From NCBI RefSeq assembly GCF_031177825.1, contig NZ_JAPSKE010000037.1, positions 1-49,867 of the forward strand: a stretch of 49,867 bases of DNA. Reading direction: 5' to 3'. This stretch comes from Paenibacillus sp. (GTDB lineage: Bacteria > Bacillota > Bacilli > Paenibacillales > YIM-B00363). Below the pieces are notes generated by a model that was given only the letters and a program-made list of their open reading frames with translations, was not told the origin of the DNA and did no database searches. This document shows positions 16,929 through 25,140 of this stretch, one piece after another (the first letter of the stretch is position 1; the number at the start of each line of letters is the position of its first letter). A program made the translations under genes and the position numbers.

Positions 16929-18677
16929 TTGGAAAAGACTAAGCATCTAGCCCCCAAACGTAAAGTCATCCCTCTGCATATGGATGCGACGTTCTTTTTT
17001 GAAAGAGCGGTACAGTCGCTGGACCGATACAAATACGACAAGGCGCTGAAGTATTTCCGACGCGCCGTCGAATACGAGCCGGACAATCCGGTCAATCACT
17101 GCAATATGGCGGGCATCCTGTCGGAGATGGGGAAATACGGCGAGTCCAACGACGTGCTGAAGCACATCGTCGACCGCGTCGACCCGTCGATGACGGAATG
17201 CTATTTCTATATGGCGAACAACTTCGCCAACATGGAAGACTTCGAGTCGGCCGAGAAGGCGCTCGTCCACTATTTGGAGCACGACGCCAACGGGCAGTTC
17301 CTCGACGAGTCGGAAGAGATGATGGAGCTGCTCAGCTTCGAGCTGGAGCGCCCGATGAAGATCGCGAAAATCAAGAGCCGCGAGGGGTTCGTCGAGCACG
17401 ACCGCGCTCGTTCGATGCTCGAGGAAGGCAAATTCACGGAAGCGATCAAGCTGCTCGAGAATTTGGTCCGGATGCATCCGGAGTTTTCCGCTGCGCATAA
17501 TAATCTTGCCTTGGCTTATTATTACGTCGGACGATTCACGGACGCGCTCGCGGCCGTCAAGCAGGTGCTCGCGATCGATCCCGGCAATCTGCACGGCCTC
17601 TGCAATCTGGCGATCTTCCTGCAGCATGCAGGCGAACGCGAACCGCTCGAGGAGCTCGTCGAGCTGCTCGAGAAGACGGTCCCGTACCACCAGGAGCACG
17701 TCTTCAAGCTGGCGACGACGATGGGCGTGCTCGGCCGCCACGATTCGGCGCTGCGACACTTCCGCCGGCTGCTGAAGACCGAAGCGGGGCAGGCCGACGT
17801 GTGCCTGTACCATTACGCGGCGGTCGCCTGCTACAATTTGGACCGGTACGCGGAGGCGCGCCGCTTCTGGAAGCAAGCGGAGAAGCTCGATCCCGGCTCG
17901 GACATTCCGAAGTTCCATATGAACGTCCTGGACCGGATCGAGAGCGGCCTCGCGAAGGACGGCAAAATGACGATCAGCTACCATTACCACCTGCCGTTCG
18001 AGGAGCAGCTCCGCCAGCTCCAGCGGGCGCAGGCGGCCGGGTACGTGCCGGAGCGGCTGCGGAACGATCCGCTGCTGCGTTCCTCGTTCTTCTGGGCGCT
18101 GCGCCACGGCGATCGCGATACGAAGCTGCAGGTCATCCAGGCGTACGGCATGATCGGCGACGCGGAGGTGGCGGACTCGCTGACGGAGCTGCTGTCCGAT
18201 CCGAACGAAGACGATTACGTCAAGAATGTATCCGTATTCGCGCTTCGCAGCATGGGCGTGAAGGGGCCGATCAAGGCCCTCATCGGCGGCCGGGAAGTCG
18301 CGTTCGAGAAGAACGTTTACTCGCCGAACCTGCCCGTTTGGAACGCCGAATGGCAAGAAGTGATCGATCTGGCGATGGTGCGGATGTCGACGCGATACGA
18401 CATGATCCAGCAATTCGACATGGTGACGCTGTGGGTGGAGTTTCTGACCCGCGCATATCCGGCTATTCCGAAGTTGACGAAGAAGGAAGGCTGGGCGGGC
18501 GCCCTCGAATACTTGACGGCGAAGATGCACCGCAGAACCGCGTCGTACCAAGACGTGGCCCGGCGGTACGGCGTCTCCATCACGACCGTCAGCAAGCATG
18601 CGAAGCAAATCGACGAAACGTGCGGCTTGCGCGAAAAGATGGATTCGATCTTTGCGAATTTCGGCGAAAAGTTGTAA
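16929..18677 (+). CDS. Tetratricopeptide-repeat protein with C-terminal helix-turn-helix
   Basis: 582-aa soluble protein. TPR units are visible at about residues 20-120 (ALKYFRRAVEYEPDNPVNHCNMAGIL and next unit) and 155-310 (AIKLLENLVRMHPEFSAAHNNLALAYYYVGR, then two more). A HEAT-like helical stretch follows around 370-450 (DAEVADSLTELLSDPNEDD). The C-terminus has a helix-turn-helix (SYQDVARRYGVSITTVSKHAKQI, about 537-559), which suggests DNA binding in addition to protein binding. Its position before trxB is that of yvcD in B. subtilis; function unknown. Start TTG with GGAGGTG 10 bases upstream; an internal ATG at 16981 is a poorer alternative. Confidence 0.85.
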   Translation: MEKTKHLAPKRKVIPLHMDATFFFERAVQSLDRYKYDKALKYFRRAVEYEPDNPVNHCNMAGILSEMGKYGESNDVLKHIVDRVDPSMTECYFYMANNFANMEDFESAEKALVHYLEHDANGQFLDESEEMMELLSFELERPMKIAKIKSREGFVEHDRARSMLEEGKFTEAIKLLENLVRMHPEFSAAHNNLALAYYYVGRFTDALAAVKQVLAIDPGNLHGLCNLAIFLQHAGEREPLEELVELLEKTVPYHQEHVFKLATTMGVLGRHDSALRHFRRLLKTEAGQADVCLYHYAAVACYNLDRYAEARRFWKQAEKLDPGSDIPKFHMNVLDRIESGLAKDGKMTISYHYHLPFEEQLRQLQRAQAAGYVPERLRNDPLLRSSFFWALRHGDRDTKLQVIQAYGMIGDAEVADSLTELLSDPNEDDYVKNVSVFALRSMGVKGPIKALIGGREVAFEKNVYSPNLPVWNAEWQEVIDLAMVRMSTRYDMIQQFDMVTLWVEFLTRAYPAIPKLTKKEGWAGALEYLTAKMHRRTASYQDVARRYGVSITTVSKHAKQIDETCGLREKMDSIFANFGEKL

Positions 18678-18690
18678 GATAGAGTCATTG

Positions 18691-18707
18691 TTTAGAATCA
18701 TTCTAAA
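18691..18707. promoter_or_regulatory. 17-bp perfect palindrome, Fur/PerR-box-like, before trxB
   Basis: TTTAGAAT-C-ATTCTAAA is a perfect inverted repeat. Its core TTAGAAT-C-ATTCTAA has the 7-1-7 layout of PerR/Fur boxes (PerR consensus TTATAATNATTATAA), differing symmetrically at one position per arm. It lies 36 nt before the trxB ATG in the spot for an operator. Regulator identity is an inference. Confidence 0.5.
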
Positions 18708-18742
18708 TTCTAAACGGGTATCGGACTGGAGGAGAGAGACGT

Positions 18743-19696
18743 ATGCGGAAAGTCATTATTATCGGTACGGGCCCCGCGGGGCTGACGGCGGCGATTTACT
18801 TGGCGCGGGCGAACATGAGCCCGCTTATTATCGAAGGACCGGAGCCGGGCGGACAGCTGACGACGACGACCGAGGTCGAGAACTTCCCGGGCTTCCCGGA
18901 AGGCATCATGGGTCCCGAGCTCATGGACAACATGCGCAAGCAAGCCGAGCGGTTCGGCGCGGAGTTCAAGACGGGCTGGGTGAACAGCGTCGACTTGTCG
19001 AAGCGGCCGTTCACGCTGCAGGTCGAAGGCCACGGGGAGCTGCAGGCGGAAGCGTTGGTCGTCTCGACGGGCGCTTCGGCGAAATACCTCGGCATCCCTG
19101 GGGAGAAGGACAACGTAGGCCGCGGCGTCAGCACGTGCGCGACTTGCGACGGCTTCTTCTTCCGCGGCAAGAAGATCATCGTCGTCGGCGGCGGCGACTC
19201 GGCGATGGAAGAGGCGTCGTTCCTGACGAAGTTCGCTTCGCAGGTGACGCTCGTGCATCGACGCGAAGAGCTCCGCGCCTCGAAGATCATGCAGGACCGC
19301 GCGCGCGGGAACGAGAAGATCAAGTGGGCGCTGAACAAGACGCCGCTTGAGGTCGTTGCCGGCGAGAAGGGCGTAACGGGTCTGAAGGTGCGCAACAACG
19401 AGACGGGCGAAGAGGAAGTCATCGAGACGGACGGCATCTTCGTCGCGATCGGCCATACGCCGAACACGAAGTTCCTCGGCGGCGCGATCGATACGGACGA
19501 AGTCGGCTACATTCAGGTGAAGCCGGGCACGTCCGAAACGAACATCCCGGGCGTCTTCGCTTGCGGCGACGTGCAGGACAACAAGTACCGCCAAGCGATT
19601 ACGGCGGCGGGCAGCGGCTGCATGGCGGCGCTCGACGCGGAGCGGTTCCTCGAAGGGCATGCGGCGCATGACTGGAGCGAAACGTTGTCCAAATAA
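18743..19696 (+). CDS. trxB: Thioredoxin-disulfide reductase
   Basis: 317-aa FAD flavoenzyme that reduces thioredoxin with NADPH. FAD-binding GTGPAGLTAAIYLARA lies at residues 8-23, the redox pair C132-A-T-C135 in STCATCDG, the NADPH fold in VVGGGDSAMEEASFL followed by VHRREELRASK (basic residues for NADP), and the C-terminal FAD motif FACGDVQD. Length is that of the low-Mr class. GGAGGAGAGAG precedes the ATG. A Fur-family-like palindrome upstream suggests peroxide- or metal-linked control. Confidence 0.97.
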   Translation: MRKVIIIGTGPAGLTAAIYLARANMSPLIIEGPEPGGQLTTTTEVENFPGFPEGIMGPELMDNMRKQAERFGAEFKTGWVNSVDLSKRPFTLQVEGHGELQAEALVVSTGASAKYLGIPGEKDNVGRGVSTCATCDGFFFRGKKIIVVGGGDSAMEEASFLTKFASQVTLVHRREELRASKIMQDRARGNEKIKWALNKTPLEVVAGEKGVTGLKVRNNETGEEEVIETDGIFVAIGHTPNTKFLGGAIDTDEVGYIQVKPGTSETNIPGVFACGDVQDNKYRQAITAAGSGCMAALDAERFLEGHAAHDWSETLSK

Positions 19697-19717
19697 TGCT
19701 AGCACTCTATAGATTCG

Positions 19718-19749
19718 CGCCGCTCGACCCTTGGTCGGGCGGCGTTTTT
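19718..19749 (+). terminator. Intrinsic terminator after trxB
   Basis: Stem CGCCGCTCGACC against GGTCGGGCGGCG with a 3-nt loop, followed by TTTTT. Confidence 0.9.
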
Positions 19750-19776
19750 CCGCTTTCTCAAGGGCCGGAAGATGCC

Positions 19777-19805
19777 TTGACCTCCCGGAGCGGTTGCCTT
19801 ATAGT
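19777..19805 (+). promoter_or_regulatory. Sigma-A promoter of glcK
   Basis: TTGACC and TATAGT are separated by 17 bases; the start codon lies 39 bases after the -10. Confidence 0.85.
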
Positions 19806-19844
19806 GAGGTACAGAATAATTAACGGTGACGAGGTGGGATCCGC

Positions 19845-20795
19845 ATGTCGCAAGCATTGTATGTAGGCGTCGATATCGGCGGCACGACTGTAAAGGTAGG
19901 CATTTGCAACGCGGAAGGGAAGCTGTTACACACCTATGAAGGACCGACGGGAACCGAGAGCGGGAACGACGTCATCCTAGACAATATCGCCGCGTACGTG
20001 CGCCGGATCGCGGACGATAACAATGCGTCTTGGGACGACGTCGCCGGCGTCGGCGTCGGCATTCCGGGCTTCATGGATTTCGCGACGGGCGTCGTCATTT
20101 TCTCGGCGAATTTCCCTTCGATGCGGAACGTGCCGGTGAAGGCGATTCTCGAGCAGAAGCTCGGCAAGCCGGTGAAGATTAACAACGACGCGAACGTCGC
20201 GGCGCTCGGCGAGGCGTGGAGCGGCGCGGGCCGGGGTCTCCAGAACGTCGTCGTGTACACGCTCGGCACGGGCGTCGGCGGGGGCATCATCGTCCGCGGA
20301 CAAATTTACGAAGGCTTCTCCGGGATGGCGGGCGAGCTCGGCCACGTGCAGGTCGTGCCCGATATGGAAGCGATTCAATGCGGCTGCGGCCAACACGGCT
20401 GCGTCGAGACCGTCTCTTCCGCGACGGGCATCATCCGCATGGCGAAGGACGCCGTGGAACGCGGCGACAAGACGACGCTCGCGGATTTGCCGAGCCTCGC
20501 GGCGAAGGACGTGTTCGACGCGGCGAAGGCCGGCGACGAAGTCGCGCTGCGCATCGTGAAGCGCGCCGCCTTCTACCTCGGCAAGGCGATGGCCGCGACG
20601 GCGGTCATCGTCAATCCGGAGCGCTTCATCCTCGGCGGCGGCGTGGCGAAAGCCGGCGATATCTTGTTCGACGCGGTGCGCGAAGTATTCGCGAAGTATA
20701 CGCCGCAGCGGGCGATCGTCGACATCGTGCCGGCGGAGCTCGGCAACGACGCCGGCGTCGTAGGCGCCGCGGGCTTGCATCTGCGCGCCTTGTAA
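19845..20795 (+). CDS. glcK: Glucokinase (ROK family)
   Basis: 316-aa ROK sugar kinase, probably ATP:glucose 6-phosphotransferase. The phosphate-binding VGVDIGGTTVKVGI lies at the N-terminus, followed by the substrate motif NNDANVAALGE with the catalytic Asp, TLGTGVGGGII, ELGHVQV and the zinc-binding ROK signature CGCGQHGCVE at about residues 178-187. It feeds the glycolytic operon encoded further along. It has its own promoter and lies 61 nt before rapZ, so it may lead the rapZ-yvcK-whiA transcript. Confidence 0.94.
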   Translation: MSQALYVGVDIGGTTVKVGICNAEGKLLHTYEGPTGTESGNDVILDNIAAYVRRIADDNNASWDDVAGVGVGIPGFMDFATGVVIFSANFPSMRNVPVKAILEQKLGKPVKINNDANVAALGEAWSGAGRGLQNVVVYTLGTGVGGGIIVRGQIYEGFSGMAGELGHVQVVPDMEAIQCGCGQHGCVETVSSATGIIRMAKDAVERGDKTTLADLPSLAAKDVFDAAKAGDEVALRIVKRAAFYLGKAMAATAVIVNPERFILGGGVAKAGDILFDAVREVFAKYTPQRAIVDIVPAELGNDAGVVGAAGLHLRAL

Positions 20796-20856
20796 GTCGC
20801 GCCGTTCCGTTTCCGATCGAACGAATCTATGAACCGCAGGGAGGCGAACGATCGCT

Positions 20857-21759
20857 ATGGAGACGAATCAAACCCAGCACAGGGCGGCGCCCGCGAAGCT
20901 CGTGATCATTACGGGCATGTCCGGCGCCGGCAAGACGATCGCCGTTCAGAGCATGGAAGATCTGGGCTTCTTCTGCGTCGATAATTTGCCGCCGGTGCTC
21001 ATCCCGAAATTCGCGGAGCTGATCGAGCAATCGCAGGGGCGCATCGGGAAGGTGGCGCTCGTCATCGACTTGCGCGGCCGGGAGTTTTTCACGGCGCTGT
21101 CCGAATCGCTGCAAGATCTGAAGAACCACTTCACCGTGCACTTCGAAATCTTGTATTTGGACGCGACCGACTCGGTGCTCGTCCAGCGGTACAAGGAAAG
21201 CCGGCGCCGCCATCCGCTGGCGCCTACGGGCGCGCCGCTCGAGGGCATCCGCAACGAGCGCGTGCTGCTGGAAGAGCTGAAGGGCATGGCGACGCAGGTG
21301 ATCGACACGAGCAACCTGAAGCCGGCGGATCTCAAGGAGCGAATCGCGACGCGGTTTACGGACGCCGAGACGAACGCGATGTCGTTGAACTTCGTCTCGT
21401 TCGGGTTTAAGTACGGCGTGCCGATCGACGCGGACCTCATTTTCGACGTAAGGTTCTTGCCGAATCCGCATTACGTGGAGCACCTCCGCCCGAATACGGG
21501 CCGGGAACAAGAGGTGTACGACTACGTCATGAAGTGGAACGACACGCAGACGTTCTTAGCGAAGCTGCACGACATGCTGAACTTCCTCATTCCGCAGTAC
21601 CGCAAGGAAGGGAAGAGCCAGGTCGTCGTCGGCATCGGCTGCACCGGCGGCAAGCACCGCTCGGTCGCCATCGCGGAATATCTGGGCAAGGCGTTCGCGG
21701 GCACGGAGACGGAGTCGGTTCGCGTGAACCATCGCGACGCGGACCGCGATAGACATTAG
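20857..21759 (+). CDS. rapZ: RapZ/YvcJ family nucleotide-binding protein (RNase adapter)
   Basis: 300-aa P-loop ATPase/GTPase. Walker A GMSGAGKT is at residues 20-27, with DLGFFCVDNLPP, LYLDATDSVLVQRYKESRRRHPL and the C-terminal signature IGCTGGKHRSVAIAE. In E. coli RapZ controls glucosamine-6-phosphate synthase through small RNAs; in Bacillus, YvcJ binds nucleotides and affects competence, so the RNA-adapter role may not hold here. First of the conserved rapZ-yvcK-whiA trio. Confidence 0.95.
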   Translation: METNQTQHRAAPAKLVIITGMSGAGKTIAVQSMEDLGFFCVDNLPPVLIPKFAELIEQSQGRIGKVALVIDLRGREFFTALSESLQDLKNHFTVHFEILYLDATDSVLVQRYKESRRRHPLAPTGAPLEGIRNERVLLEELKGMATQVIDTSNLKPADLKERIATRFTDAETNAMSLNFVSFGFKYGVPIDADLIFDVRFLPNPHYVEHLRPNTGREQEVYDYVMKWNDTQTFLAKLHDMLNFLIPQYRKEGKSQVVVGIGCTGGKHRSVAIAEYLGKAFAGTETESVRVNHRDADRDRH

Positions 21760-21777
21760 AAGGGAGGGGGGCGCTTG

Positions 21778-22752
21778 ATGAACCCACCTGCGGCGAAGGA
21801 CGAAGCGAACCCCCGCGTCGTCGTCATCGGCGGCGGCACGGGGCTCTCGGTCATGCTCCGGGGTCTGAAGAAGAAGCCGGTCGACATTACCGCGATCGTC
21901 ACCGTCGCCGACGACGGAGGCAGCTCCGGCCGCCTGCGCGACGAGCTGCAGATGCCGCCCCCCGGCGATATCCGCAGCGTGATCAGCGCGCTCGCCGAGT
22001 CGGAGCCGCTGCTCAGCGAGATGCTGCAGTATCGCTTCTCGAACGGTACCGGATTGGCCGGGCACAGTTTGGGTAACTTAATTTTGGCAGCGCTTCGGGA
22101 CATCACCGGCGACTTCGTCACGGGCGTCCGCGAGCTGAGCCGCGTCCTTGCGGTGCGGGGCAGCGTGCTGCCGGCTTCGCACGATTCCATCGTGCTGTCG
22201 GCCAAGATGGCGGACGGCGCGGTCGTCGAAGGCGAATCGAAGATTACGAAGTACGGCGGACGCATCGAACGCGTCTCCCTGCTTCCGCCCGACGTGGAGC
22301 CGCTGCCGGAGGCGATCGAAGCGATTCGCGAAGCCGACGCGATCGTGCTCGGTCCGGGAAGCTTGTACACGAGCATCATTCCGAACCTGCTCGTGCCGGG
22401 CATTACGGACGCGATCCGCGCCTCCGACGCGGCGAAGGTGTACATCTGCAACGTCATGACGCAGCCCGGGGAAACCGACGGCTATTCGGTCGCGGATCAC
22501 GTGAACGCGATCGCCGGCCATGTGGGCGGTCCGTTGTTCGATACCGTCATCGTCAATAATAGCGACATCCCGCGCCGCGTGCGCAGCTTGTACGCGGAGA
22601 AGGGAGCCGACGTCGTGCGCCTCGACCTCGAGACGCTGGCGGCGCTCGGCTACCGGACGATCGCCGACGAGCTGATCTTGTTCCAAGGCGTGCTGCGGCA
22701 CGACGCGAACAAGCTGAGCCACCATATTTATCGGCTTGCGGTCGGTCAATAA
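21778..22752 (+). CDS. yvcK: YvcK/MgfK family gluconeogenesis factor
   Basis: 324-aa UDP-sugar-binding protein of the CofD-like fold needed for growth on gluconeogenic carbon sources and for cell-wall morphogenesis in B. subtilis. Conserved segments are VVVIGGGTGLSVMLRGLK, TVADDGGSSGRLRDEL, PPGDIRSVISALA, AGHSLGNLILAAL and LGPGSLYTSIIPNLLV. The ATG at 21778 is preferred; a TTG directly before it shares the same GGGAGG ribosome site. Lies 18 nt after rapZ and 25 nt before whiA. Confidence 0.95.
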   Translation: MNPPAAKDEANPRVVVIGGGTGLSVMLRGLKKKPVDITAIVTVADDGGSSGRLRDELQMPPPGDIRSVISALAESEPLLSEMLQYRFSNGTGLAGHSLGNLILAALRDITGDFVTGVRELSRVLAVRGSVLPASHDSIVLSAKMADGAVVEGESKITKYGGRIERVSLLPPDVEPLPEAIEAIREADAIVLGPGSLYTSIIPNLLVPGITDAIRASDAAKVYICNVMTQPGETDGYSVADHVNAIAGHVGGPLFDTVIVNNSDIPRRVRSLYAEKGADVVRLDLETLAALGYRTIADELILFQGVLRHDANKLSHHIYRLAVGQ

Positions 22753-22777
22753 ACGGGAGACGGAAGGGGAGACGAGA

Positions 22778-23710
22778 ATGTCATTCGCCGCCCAAACGAA
22801 GAAAGAACTAACGATGATCGAAGTGGACGAGTGCTGCGCGAAGGCCGAGCTGTCGGCGTTGATTCGCATGAACGGGTCGATGCGCATCGCGGGCGGCCGC
22901 ATCGCCCTCGACATCACGACGGAGAACGCCGCGATCGCCCGGCGCATCTTCACGCTGCTCAAGCGCACGTATCGTCTGCATGCCGAGGTGCTCGTCCGCA
23001 AGAAGATGCGCCTCAAGAAGAACAACATCTATATGGTTCGCGTGCCGGCCGGAGTCGAGGAGCTGCTTCGATCGCTCCAGATTATCAAGGAAGGCCAAGG
23101 GTTTCAATTCACGCCCGGCATCGAGCCGGACATCATTAAGAATGCTTGCTGCCGCCGCTCGTATTTGCGGGGGGCGTTCCTCGCCGGAGGCTCGGTCAAC
23201 AATCCGGAAGGATCGTCGTACCATCTGGAGATCGCCTCCATGTACGAGGAGCATTGCGACGCGTTGTGCGAGCTGGCCAACAAGTTCCACTTGAACGCTC
23301 GCTGCATCGAACGGAAGAAAGGGTACGTGCTTTACATCAAAGAAGGCGAGAAAATCATCGAAATGCTCAGCGTAATCGGCGCCCACCAAGCGCTGCTGAA
23401 GTTCGAGGACGTCCGGATCATGCGGGATATGCGCAATTCCGTCAATCGGATCGTCAACTGCGAAACCGCGAACCTGAACAAGACGATCGGCGCCGCCGTG
23501 CGGCAGATCGAGAACATAAAGCTCCTGGAGCAAGAAGTCGGCCTGGACAGTCTGCCGGAGAAGCTGCGCGAGGTCGCGGTCATTCGGCTGCAGTATCCCG
23601 ACCTGAACCTGAAGGAAGTCGGCGCGATGCTGAAGGGCAGCGTCAGCAAATCCGGGGTCAATCACAGACTGCGAAAAATCGATGAAATGGCAGAAAAATT
23701 GAGAAATTAA
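22778..23710 (+). CDS. whiA: DNA-binding protein WhiA
   Basis: 310-aa protein with an N-terminal degenerate LAGLIDADG homing-endonuclease fold (CAKAELSALIRMNGSMRIAGG, then CCRRSYLRGAFLAGGSVNNPEGSYHLE-like half) and a C-terminal helix-turn-helix (LNLKEVGAMLKGSVSKSGVNHRLRKI). In Bacillus it influences chromosome segregation and cell division, in Streptomyces sporulation. The ATG at 22778 with GGGGAGA upstream gives the family N-terminus (SFAAQTKKEL); the longer frame reads into yvcK. Confidence 0.96.
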   Translation: MSFAAQTKKELTMIEVDECCAKAELSALIRMNGSMRIAGGRIALDITTENAAIARRIFTLLKRTYRLHAEVLVRKKMRLKKNNIYMVRVPAGVEELLRSLQIIKEGQGFQFTPGIEPDIIKNACCRRSYLRGAFLAGGSVNNPEGSSYHLEIASMYEEHCDALCELANKFHLNARCIERKKGYVLYIKEGEKIIEMLSVIGAHQALLKFEDVRIMRDMRNSVNRIVNCETANLNKTIGAAVRQIENIKLLEQEVGLDSLPEKLREVAVIRLQYPDLNLKEVGAMLKGSVSKSGVNHRLRKIDEMAEKLRN

Positions 23711-23750
23711 GCCGTTTCCCGGTTTGATTCTAGTGCAAGGGTCGGAAAAG

Positions 23751-23759
23751 TGCTATAAT
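23751..23759 (+). promoter_or_regulatory. Extended -10 promoter element for the HPr/Crh gene
   Basis: TG-C-TATAAT is a perfect extended -10, 65 nt before the gene. A TTGATT 24 bases upstream is too far to be a normal -35. Confidence 0.65.
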
Positions 23760-23824
23760 AATGAAAACTTCGTGGTAAACCGTTGCGTAATGGTATATTT
23801 ACGGTTAGGGGGATATCGAATCCA

Positions 23825-24094
23825 ATGACGAGACAGCCAGTGGTCGTGAAACTAAAAACCGGTCTCCACGCTAGACCCGCGGCTCTATTCGTGCAAGAAG
23901 CGAATAAATTTTCATCCGAGGTGTTTGTCGAGAAGGATGAGAAGAAAGTAAATGCGAAGAGCATCATGGGTATCATGAGTTTGGCGATCAGCTCCGGCAC
24001 GGAAATCCACATAAGCGCAGAGGGCTCCGACGCAGAGCAGGCTGTAAACGCTTTAGTAGCATTGGTCAGCAAGGAAGAACTGGAAAATCAATAG
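23825..24094 (+). CDS. crh: HPr-family phosphocarrier, Crh-like but with His15
   Basis: 89-aa HPr-fold protein. Position after whiA and residues such as VVVKLKTGL, RPAALFVQEANKF and EKDEKKVNAKSIMG are those of Crh, the catabolite-repression HPr paralogue. Ser46, the HPr-kinase target, is present. Unlike B. subtilis Crh, which has Gln at position 15, this protein has His15 (GLHARPA), the PTS phosphorylation site of true HPr, so it could act in both repression and phosphotransfer. The ATG at 23825 follows TAGGGGGAT; the upstream TTG at 23783 has no ribosome site. It has its own promoter and terminator. Confidence 0.88.
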   Translation: MTRQPVVVKLKTGLHARPAALFVQEANKFSSEVFVEKDEKKVNAKSIMGIMSLAISSGTEIHISAEGSDAEQAVNALVALVSKEELENQ

Positions 24095-24100
24095 GTCAAG

Positions 24101-24128
24101 AGGCTTCCGGGATCCGGGAGCTTTTTTT
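24101..24128 (+). terminator. Intrinsic terminator after crh
   Basis: Stem GCTTCCGG against CCGGGAGC with loop GAT, followed by seven T. Confidence 0.88.
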
Positions 24129-24238
24129 CGGGTCTAACGACTTCGGGAAAGTTTACTTATAGAGACGAACGTCGGCTTCGATTCCGGTGAATATACTGGA
24201 AGACGGAGCTTTTTTCAGCGAACTGGAGGGAATGACGA

Positions 24239-25024
24239 ATGATCGTTACTTCGGAACAGGAATGGGCCGGACTTCGTCGCGCGGGACGGGCCGTCGCGGC
24301 GGCGCGCGAGGCGATGCTGGCGGCGGTGGAGCCGGGCGTCACGACGTTGGAGTTGGACCGCATCGGGGAGAACGTGCTGAAGGCGCACGGCGCCGTCTCG
24401 GGGCCTCAGACGATGTACGACTTCCCGGGCGCGACGTGCATCAGCGTGAACAAGTGCGTGGCGCACGGCATTCCGGGGGAGACCCGTTTGAAAGCGGGCG
24501 ACTTGGTCAACGTCGACGTATCGGCGGTGTTGGACGGCTTCTACTCGGATACGGGCTCGACGATGGTGTGCGGGACGAAGCCGGACGCGTATAAGAGCTT
24601 CTCGCCGGAGCATCCTTACGCGGAGAAGCTGCGCATTCTCGCCGCATGCGAGCGGGCGCTGTTCGCCGGCATCGGCAAGGCGAAAGCGGGAGGCAAGCTG
24701 AGCGAGATCGGTCGCGCCGTGCTGCGAGAAGCGCAGAACAACGGCTACACCGTCATCCGGAATTTGACGGGACACGGTCTCGGGCGGCAGCTGCACGAAG
24801 AGCCGAGCCATGTGTTCAACTACCCGGATCCGCGGGAGCGGCGGCTGCTGAAGAAGGGCGTCGTCATCGCGATCGAGCCGTTCCTCTCGACGGGCGCGAC
24901 GAACGTGAACGAAGGCGACGACGGCTGGGCGCTGCTCGTGCCGGACAACAGCCTCGTCGTACAGTTCGAGCATACGGTCGTCGTCACCGAGGGGGACGCC
25001 GTCATCATGACGTTGGCGGAATAG
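24239..25024 (+). CDS. map: Type I methionine aminopeptidase
   Basis: 261-aa metalloenzyme that removes the N-terminal Met from new proteins. The five metal ligands are visible in NVDVSA (Asp), SDTGST (Asp), TGHGLGRQLHEEP (His), AIEPFL (Glu) and QFEHTV (Glu). It is not next to adk/infA, the site of the essential map copy in Bacillales, so it may be a second enzyme like B. subtilis YflG; this cannot be decided here. GGAGGG precedes the ATG by 8 bases. Confidence 0.94.
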   Translation: MIVTSEQEWAGLRRAGRAVAAAREAMLAAVEPGVTTLELDRIGENVLKAHGAVSGPQTMYDFPGATCISVNKCVAHGIPGETRLKAGDLVNVDVSAVLDGFYSDTGSTMVCGTKPDAYKSFSPEHPYAEKLRILAACERALFAGIGKAKAGGKLSEIGRAVLREAQNNGYTVIRNLTGHGLGRQLHEEPSHVFNYPDPRERRLLKKGVVIAIEPFLSTGATNVNEGDDGWALLVPDNSLVVQFEHTVVVTEGDAVIMTLAE

Positions 25025-25140
25025 GCCCCTGCGACGCCGAAAATCTTTTTCGGCTTGGCAACCTTCATCCGGCACTTTCCGTCTAGAAGGATAAGATCTG
25101 AACATTCAGACCATTTTCGAACGAGGAAGGGGTTTTTCGG

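Noticed and set aside
25036..25054. GCCGAAAA-TCT-TTTTCGGC hairpin after map as a terminator
   Set aside because: Perfect stem, but no T run follows on either strand; at most a transcript-end stabiliser.
25097..25110. Palindrome TCTGAACATTCAGA before the SIMPL gene
   Set aside because: Does not match a known operator such as the LexA box, and a single short palindrome of this size is expected by chance.
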